A stretch of DNA of 10,836 nucleotides from JAHDHW01 sp964551455 (GTDB lineage: Bacteria; Bacteroidota; Bacteroidia; Chitinophagales; Saprospiraceae): the NCBI GenBank assembly GCA_964551455.1, contig CAZKDA010000160.1, forward strand, positions 1 through 10,836. Direction: 5' to 3'. The notes below the pieces were generated by a model that searched no databases, was not told the DNA's origin, and worked only from the letters and a program-made list of their open reading frames with translations. Shown here in pieces: positions 6,653 to 10,836 of this stretch; the first letter of the stretch is position 1, and each line of letters starts with the position of its first letter. The translations under genes were made by a program, and so were the position numbers.

Positions 6653-6817
6653 GGGTTTCTTACAGAATCTTTCTAAATTTAGCAATTCGTATTTTATTTA
6701 ATTTGCACAAAACTATCCGGTTTGATGTTTACCTTCATGCTATGGCAAAAATAGCAATCCTGCTGAAACCGGTTCAGGGTTGTTGAAGATTCTTTCCGTC
6801 AATAATGATTTTCCAAA
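6653..6817. promoter_or_regulatory. Divergent control region between symporter and sialidase
   Basis: This 165-base gap must hold both promoters. On the minus strand two exact TAnnTTTG boxes are visible, TAGTTTTG (6708-6715) and TATTTTTG (6746-6753), either of which could serve the symporter fusion; neither has a good -33 partner. I find no clear plus-strand consensus for the sialidase. A near-perfect palindrome, TGAA(A)CCGGTTCA at 6764-6776, lies just upstream of the second box, and GCTAT/ATAGC (6739-6755) brackets it. These are candidate operators for joint control, not proven sites. Confidence 0.4.
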
Positions 6818-8536
6818 ATGAGCACAACTTTTATCGAATCGTGCCATCCTCTCAGATGGCAATTTCTCAAATTCTTTTACCTGGTAATTTTGCTGGCCGG
6901 CATCTCGTGCAGTGAACCATCCGAGCCATCCGGTTTTACAAAGATCGTTGAAAACGGCGTTGCACTGAATGCCCTGGTGATGGGCGAAAAATGGATCGCC
7001 GGAGATGGTTATCTGGAATGTTCCGGAGAAGGCGACAATTTCAGCAATATGCTTTACAGCAATTTTTACGTACAGGACAGGGATTTTCATATCAAAGCGC
7101 GTCTCAGCCTGGAAAAGATCGATGGCACCACTTCGATCTTCTGGTTTTTCAACAATCATTTTGGGTTTGATTCCACCAAAGAAAAATCGATTTATGAAAA
7201 AAGTGATACCCCGGTTTATGGCCACAGGTTATATGTTTATTCGCCAAAATTTGATTCTGTGGTTTATTTGTCCCCTTCTATTGAGCACATTAAACCAAAT
7301 ATTCCATTTGACTTCGAGGTCATTCGTTCGGATAGTGTTTTTTCTTTTTTTATAAATTCGGTAAAAGTGGCTGATCAATCCTCAGATTTTTTAAGTCAGC
7401 CTTTAAAAGGGGCAATAGCTTTCCGTCCCTGGAAAAATACGATGAGAGTTTATGACTGGAATATACAGGGAACATTTTCTGAAATGCCACAACCCAAGTA
7501 TATTTACCAGGCTGGAGAAAATGACTACGCTTGTTTTCGCCTTCCATCAATTGTGCAAACGAAAAAAGGTACGCTATTGGCCTTCGCAGAAGGCCGTGTA
7601 GGAAACTGCCGTGATAATTACGATGTCGATATTGTTTTAAAAAAATCCTTTGACAATGGGGAAACCTGGACTCCATTACAAGTTATTTGGAATGATAGTA
7701 CAAATACCTGTTCGTACCCCGTCCCGGTGGTAGATCGAGAAAGTGGCCGCATTGCTTTATTGATTATGTGGAATTTGGGCGAAGATCATTGGTACGATAT
7801 AAGAACGAGAAAAAGCAAAGATACCAGAAGAGTTTTTCTTTCTCACTCGGAAGATGATGGAGCCAATTGGACTACACCCACTGAAATCACGAATTCAGTC
7901 AAAAAACCTGAATGGGATTACTATGGGATTGGTTCAGGTTCCGGGCTACAGCTAACATCTCCTGAATTCCATAATCGCATGATCGCTACTGCGTACCATT
8001 CAACATTAATTGAGGGTGAAGTGGAATTTCGCTCACACTTGATTTATTCCGATAATGGTGGAATGGACTGGAATATCGGAGGAATCTCTCCGGAAACCGG
8101 AACCAGCGAAGGAGAAACTGCGGAACTTAGCGAAGGCTCCCTGCTAACAAATTTGACGAAACGTTCCAGAAAAATCTTTTTGAGAAGTGTAGCTTATAGC
8201 CATGACGGAGGGTTGACTTTGCAAGATCAACACTATGATGAAGCATTATATGGCGTGACTTGCCAGGCCAGCCTCGACAGCTATATTGATAAGAACGGTC
8301 AGCGGGTTTTGCTCTTTTCCAACCCGCGCCACCGATATGCCCGCGAAGACCTGACCGTGCAATTCAGCAAAGACGATGGAAAAACCTGGAAAGTCGCTGA
8401 AGTGCTCTTTGAAGGTTATGCAGCCAACTCCGACCTGATCGCCTTACAGGACGGAACGTTGGGTTGTATTTTCGAATGTGGGAAGGTGTGGCCTTATGAT
8501 GGTTTAGCTTTCAGGAAGTTCGAAATCCCGGAGTAG
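6818..8536 (+). CDS. GH33-type sialidase, exported, Asn at the tyrosine nucleophile position
   Basis: This 572-residue exported protein has a hydrophobic signal (about 15-29) with Cys31 as a possible but atypical lipidation site (AGISC). Residues about 40-222 resemble a jelly-roll (LamG or DUF1080-like) domain. Residues about 228-572 are a six-bladed sialidase propeller. FRLP is at 240-243, and Asp boxes are at 277-284, 344-351, 411-418 (degenerate), 461-468 (degenerate) and 517-524. The arginine triad is probably R241, R405 and R509; the acid/base is D266 and the nucleophile's partner is E436. The block 'NSDLIALQDGTLGCIFE' (537-553) aligns with the family's YSDL...YE block, but its first residue is N537 where the tyrosine nucleophile belongs. 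Activity may therefore be lost or altered. It would release sialic-acid-like sugars for the divergent symporter. Parts such as 7321-7380 are AT-rich. Confidence 0.87.
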   Translation: MSTTFIESCHPLRWQFLKFFYLVILLAGISCSEPSEPSGFTKIVENGVALNALVMGEKWIAGDGYLECSGEGDNFSNMLYSNFYVQDRDFHIKARLSLEKIDGTTSIFWFFNNHFGFDSTKEKSIYEKSDTPVYGHRLYVYSPKFDSVVYLSPSIEHIKPNIPFDFEVIRSDSVFSFFINSVKVADQSSDFLSQPLKGAIAFRPWKNTMRVYDWNIQGTFSEMPQPKYIYQAGENDYACFRLPSIVQTKKGTLLAFAEGRVGNCRDNYDVDIVLKKSFDNGETWTPLQVIWNDSTNTCSYPVPVVDRESGRIALLIMWNLGEDHWYDIRTRKSKDTRRVFLSHSEDDGANWTTPTEITNSVKKPEWDYYGIGSGSGLQLTSPEFHNRMIATAYHSTLIEGEVEFRSHLIYSDNGGMDWNIGGISPETGTSEGETAELSEGSLLTNLTKRSRKIFLRSVAYSHDGGLTLQDQHYDEALYGVTCQASLDSYIDKNGQRVLLFSNPRHRYAREDLTVQFSKDDGKTWKVAEVLFEGYAANSDLIALQDGTLGCIFECGKVWPYDGLAFRKFEIPE

Positions 8537-8545
8537 CTTTTAGTT

Positions 8546-10027
8546 TTAAAAACGTTTTTTCAACCAGGCCATCCCGTTTTCGTAAACTTCATTGACATCA
8601 GGAGATATCCTAAAATACAAGATCAGGAAAATATACAAAACTGCAATCACCGAAGATCGGATCAGGATGTCCACCAGCGGATTTCCCGTCAAGGGTATAA
8701 ACCAGGCAATTGTGAAAGCTATGGTTGCTATGGCAATAACTTTCAAGGTGCCGATGGAAAATGGCTGCATATCCAACTTCCAGATGATGAAAACAAATTT
8801 TACCAAATTGTATAAAATGATGGATGACATCGTAGCCAGAGCAGCGCCGGCGATGTGGAATTTGGGAATAAACAGCAGGTTGCAGATTACGTTGAACACA
8901 GCCAGTAAGATTAGTGCATACAACCGGAACCGGTAAAACTTCGAATAGTCGATGATCTGGTTGTTGATGCTTGTACCCATGTCCACGACCTTTGAAAATC
9001 CGATAAAAAGCACGACCCACCAACCGGCCATCATGGCTTCGCTGTTGGGCATGATGGAAAAGAGGTCTTCGGCAGATGCCATGATCCCGATAAAAAGCAG
9101 CAATCCCACCACCAGCAAATTGATCGACGTGCGTTTGTAAAGCATCCTGATATGCGCCAGGTTATTATCCTGAAAAGCCTGCGACAAAATGGGAGACGTG
9201 ATCTGGCCGATAGCATCTGTGGGAATGGCGATCACATTGGCAATAAACAAGGCTATGGCAAACGTGCCATTACTTTCCGCATCGATCATGGTGGTGATCA
9301 TAATGGAATCAATGCGAAATGCCAGCACGCTGCCTATCCCGCCAAACAAACCATAAACGGCATAGTTGGCAATACTTTTTAAACGCGGCTTATCCAGCAA
9401 TTTCAGGCTGGGTTTCAGTTTCAATTGTCCCAGCCAGTAAACATATATGATAAGTCCAAACAGCGCCAGAATAAAATTGATCAGGATCGCATCGATGACC
9501 GTATCGAGCGAAATCCTTCCAAGAAAGTATAATAAAATGACGATAGGCAAAGTGACCTTTATCAAGTTCTGATAAAGCGCCGGCACAACGATCCGATTGA
9601 AATTAGTGCTGTAAAAATAAAAGAGGTTAAAGAAGGCCAGCAAAATCGAGATCGGGACCAGATAGTGCAAATAATCGCGGTAAAATGCCGGGCGATCTTT
9701 GTAAATTTCATAAAACTGCTCCTGGAAGAGGAAAGCTGCCAGCATAAAGATCACGCACCCCACCGAAACTCCACTGATGAGGAAAAACAAAAAGCCGTTG
9801 TGGTGTCCATTGTCGTCCCTGAACTGCGGGAAAAAACGAATGGTCACACTGCTAAAACCCAGCATCAGAAAAGGGGCAATAAACATGGAGGCATCAATGA
9901 TAAAGCGGGCGAGGCCATAAGTTTCGCGATCCAGCGGATAGATAAAGATCACACTCACCGCCCCGATCACTACCGCAAAATAATTGACCAGGCTTTGCTT
10001 GATCCCCTGTCTTTTAATAACCCCCAT
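8546..10027 (-). CDS. Wzx-type polysaccharide flippase (MOP superfamily)
   Basis: This 493-residue inner-membrane protein should move lipid-linked oligosaccharides across the membrane during surface polysaccharide assembly. It is hydrophobic throughout, with about 14 membrane segments. It opens with the family-typical 'GVIKRQGIKQSLVNYFAVV' and the loop 'YPLDRETYGLARF' (about 30-42), and a repeat of the MOP fold begins near 'IANYAVYGLFGGIGSVLAF'. Length is normal. I chose the ATG at 10027; a TTG at 10084 would add 19 mostly polar residues that the family lacks. A -7 box lies about 65 bases upstream. Its stop codon is nine bases from that of the convergent sialidase. No glycosyltransferases or other polysaccharide genes are in the window, so the polymer is unknown; lipopolysaccharide or exopolysaccharide are both possible. 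Confidence 0.88.
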   Translation of the reverse strand: MGVIKRQGIKQSLVNYFAVVIGAVSVIFIYPLDRETYGLARFIIDASMFIAPFLMLGFSSVTIRFFPQFRDDNGHHNGFLFFLISGVSVGCVIFMLAAFLFQEQFYEIYKDRPAFYRDYLHYLVPISILLAFFNLFYFYSTNFNRIVVPALYQNLIKVTLPIVILLYFLGRISLDTVIDAILINFILALFGLIIYVYWLGQLKLKPSLKLLDKPRLKSIANYAVYGLFGGIGSVLAFRIDSIMITTMIDAESNGTFAIALFIANVIAIPTDAIGQITSPILSQAFQDNNLAHIRMLYKRTSINLLVVGLLLFIGIMASAEDLFSIMPNSEAMMAGWWVVLFIGFSKVVDMGTSINNQIIDYSKFYRFRLYALILLAVFNVICNLLFIPKFHIAGAALATMSSIILYNLVKFVFIIWKLDMQPFSIGTLKVIAIATIAFTIAWFIPLTGNPLVDILIRSSVIAVLYIFLILYFRISPDVNEVYENGMAWLKKRF

Positions 10028-10059
10028 CAGATTGGATTGGATTAAACTTCTTTTGTTAC

Positions 10060-10086
10060 TTTTGCATTTTTCAATGCGCTGCAAAA
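10060..10086. repeat. Inverted repeat in the flippase leader
   Basis: TTTTGCA at 10060-10066 is matched by TGCAAAA at 10080-10086, with a nested GCATT/AATGC pair at 10064-10077. It lies between the flippase -7 box and its ATG, so a small leader hairpin is possible. There is no further support for a regulatory role. Confidence 0.25.
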
Positions 10087-10248
10087 TGCCGCAAAAATAG
10101 TAATTGGCGTTTATATAAAATGAAATTTAATCTTCGAATGACAGTTTTTTTTAAAAACACCACAGCTGCCGGGGTTAGTTTTATTGATGAAACTTGAGAA
10201 ATAGAATGGCCTAAAACCTAACACAAAAATTAATCTCCTCAGACTTTT
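10085..10248. other. Intergenic region between flippase and secreted-protein gene
   Basis: No gene is visible in these 164 AT-rich bases. Besides the flippase -7 box there is an imperfect inverted repeat, GTTAGTTTTA (10174-10183) against TAAAACCTAAC (10212-10222), with one bulged base and a 28-base loop. It lies 27-75 bases past the stop of the gene to the right. It lacks a T run, so it is only a weak terminator candidate. Confidence 0.4.
10092..10099 (-). promoter_or_regulatory. Candidate -7 box for the flippase gene (TATTTTTG)
   Basis: On the minus strand TATTTTTG matches the Bacteroidota -7 consensus TAnnTTTG exactly. The upstream sequence offers only a poor -33 element (TTTC at 22 bases or TTTT at 17). 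The transcription start would fall near 10085, giving a leader of about 58 bases before the ATG at 10027. Confidence 0.4.
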
Positions 10249-10836
10249 TCAACGAAGTATCGTAATATCGCCTTTTTTGAATATTTGAACTTCTCTTTTG
10301 CACGAAGATAATGTAGCTTTAAGCCACCAGGCATACGTATCCGGGTTTAATTCCCGGTCATGAAATAGCCCATCCCATGAAAAATCAATATCTGTGGATT
10401 TGAAAAGTAATGCGCCCCAGCGGTTAAAAATGTTGATCTCAAAATTTAAGATTTCAACATCGTTTGCAGGAAATAATTGAAACTCATCATTTACACCATC
10501 GAAGTTTGGTGAAAAAGCATTGGGGATATAAATTAAATCTCGAAAAATATCTTCATCGGTTTGTATTGTTATTTCTTTTGTTATCGTTTGGCATTGATTA
10601 CTGATTTTCAGGTTATAATTTCCTGGTTGAGAAATAAATATTTGATTTTTGTTGGAACCATCAAACCACTCCCAATTCAGATCATCGGTTTCACCATTAA
10701 GAAGTTCTATCACAAGTAGAATGCTATCAACATCACATGGTAGTATTGTAGGATAAATGTCGTAAATGATAATTTCAGGAATTTCTTCTATTTCAATTAC
10801 TTTTTCAAAAATACATTGATTTGCATCCCTCACCAT
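10249..10836 (-). CDS. Secreted protein with C-terminal T9SS sorting domain (partial)
   Basis: Only the last 195 residues are in the window; the frame is open to the right edge, so the ATG there is not necessarily the start. Residues 1-20 ('VRDANQCIFEKVIEI') resemble the end of a SprB-type adhesin repeat. About 28-95 look like another extracellular beta-sandwich with paired cysteines (C34, C82). Residues about 101-195 are a type B gliding-motility/T9SS sorting domain: 'IYIPNAFSPNFDGVND' (102-117), 'FNRWG' (137-141), 'WDG' (154-156) and the terminal 'KKGDITILR'. Such domains direct export through the type IX system, and parent proteins are often large surface adhesins. A hand-counted 60-base sample (10501-10560) is about 32% GC, against about 52% at 4261-4320 in the symporter gene. 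This may reflect repeat-rich adhesin sequence or transfer. Confidence 0.92.
   Translation of the reverse strand: MVRDANQCIFEKVIEIEEIPEIIIYDIYPTILPCDVDSILLVIELLNGETDDLNWEWFDGSNKNQIFISQPGNYNLKISNQCQTITKEITIQTDEDIFRDLIYIPNAFSPNFDGVNDEFQLFPANDVEILNFEINIFNRWGALLFKSTDIDFSWDGLFHDRELNPDTYAWWLKATLSSCKREVQIFKKGDITILR

Noticed and set aside
6653..6685. TTG start extending the mutarotase-symporter by 11 residues
   Set aside because: The ATG at 6652 already precedes a complete export signal, and the added residues give no family match.
6740..7225. Open frame of 161 codons on the minus strand across the divergent region and sialidase 5' end
   Set aside because: It is antisense to the sialidase signal and N-terminal domain; no domain is recognised and it would cross the likely promoters.
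8547..8558. AAAAACGTTTTT palindrome between sialidase and flippase as a bidirectional terminator
   Set aside because: It is mostly the Lys-Lys-Arg-Phe codons of the flippase C-terminus, and the stem has almost no GC pairs or loop.
10028..10084. TTG start extending the flippase by 19 residues
   Set aside because: The added polar residues are not typical of the family, which begins close to the ATG at 10027; this start also lies almost on the expected transcription start.
1..10836. CRISPR arrays, insertion sequences, tRNA or rRNA genes, phage genes
   Set aside because: No spaced direct-repeat array, transposase, integrase, cloverleaf or rRNA-like sequence was found on either strand.

Overview
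The window looks like chromosome of a Bacteroidota bacterium, possibly of the Saprospirales type. The evidence is a C-terminal type IX secretion (gliding-motility) sorting domain, a membrane protein joining CCDC81-like HU domains to a SPOR domain, several Bacteroidota-style -7 boxes (TAnnTTTG) and no convincing Shine-Dalgarno sequences. No rRNA, tRNA, transposon or CRISPR array is visible.

Layout. Positions 1-577 hold no gene. They carry a minus-strand promoter candidate facing out of the left edge, with a pair of 8-bp direct repeats behind it, a minus-strand intrinsic terminator (394-423) and an array of seven TTGTCTG-type heptamers (517-565). Five minus-strand genes follow, from right to left: a NanM-like mutarotase fused to a sodium:solute symporter (4034-6652), an enoyl-CoA hydratase (3177-3959), a thioredoxin-reductase-like ferredoxin-NADP reductase (2089-3108), a 2Fe-2S ferredoxin (1754-2071) and the HU/SPOR membrane protein (578-1579). 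The reductase/ferredoxin pair and the HU/SPOR gene each appear to have their own promoter. A second cluster of short tandem repeats lies between ferredoxin and the HU/SPOR gene (1651-1726).

A GH33-type sialidase gene (6818-8536, plus strand) diverges from the symporter fusion. Together they suggest a sialic-acid-type scavenging module: the exported glycosidase releases a nonulosonic acid, the propeller equilibrates its anomers and the symporter imports it. No lyase, epimerase or kinase for breakdown of the sugar is in the window. The sialidase keeps its arginine triad, acid/base Asp and the Glu that partners the nucleophile, but the position of the tyrosine nucleophile reads Asn. This is the most notable observation here.

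The sialidase converges, with nine bases between stop codons, on a Wzx-type polysaccharide flippase (8546-10027, minus). At the right edge is the 3' part of an AT-rich gene for a large secreted protein with a type IX sorting domain (10249 to beyond 10836, minus).
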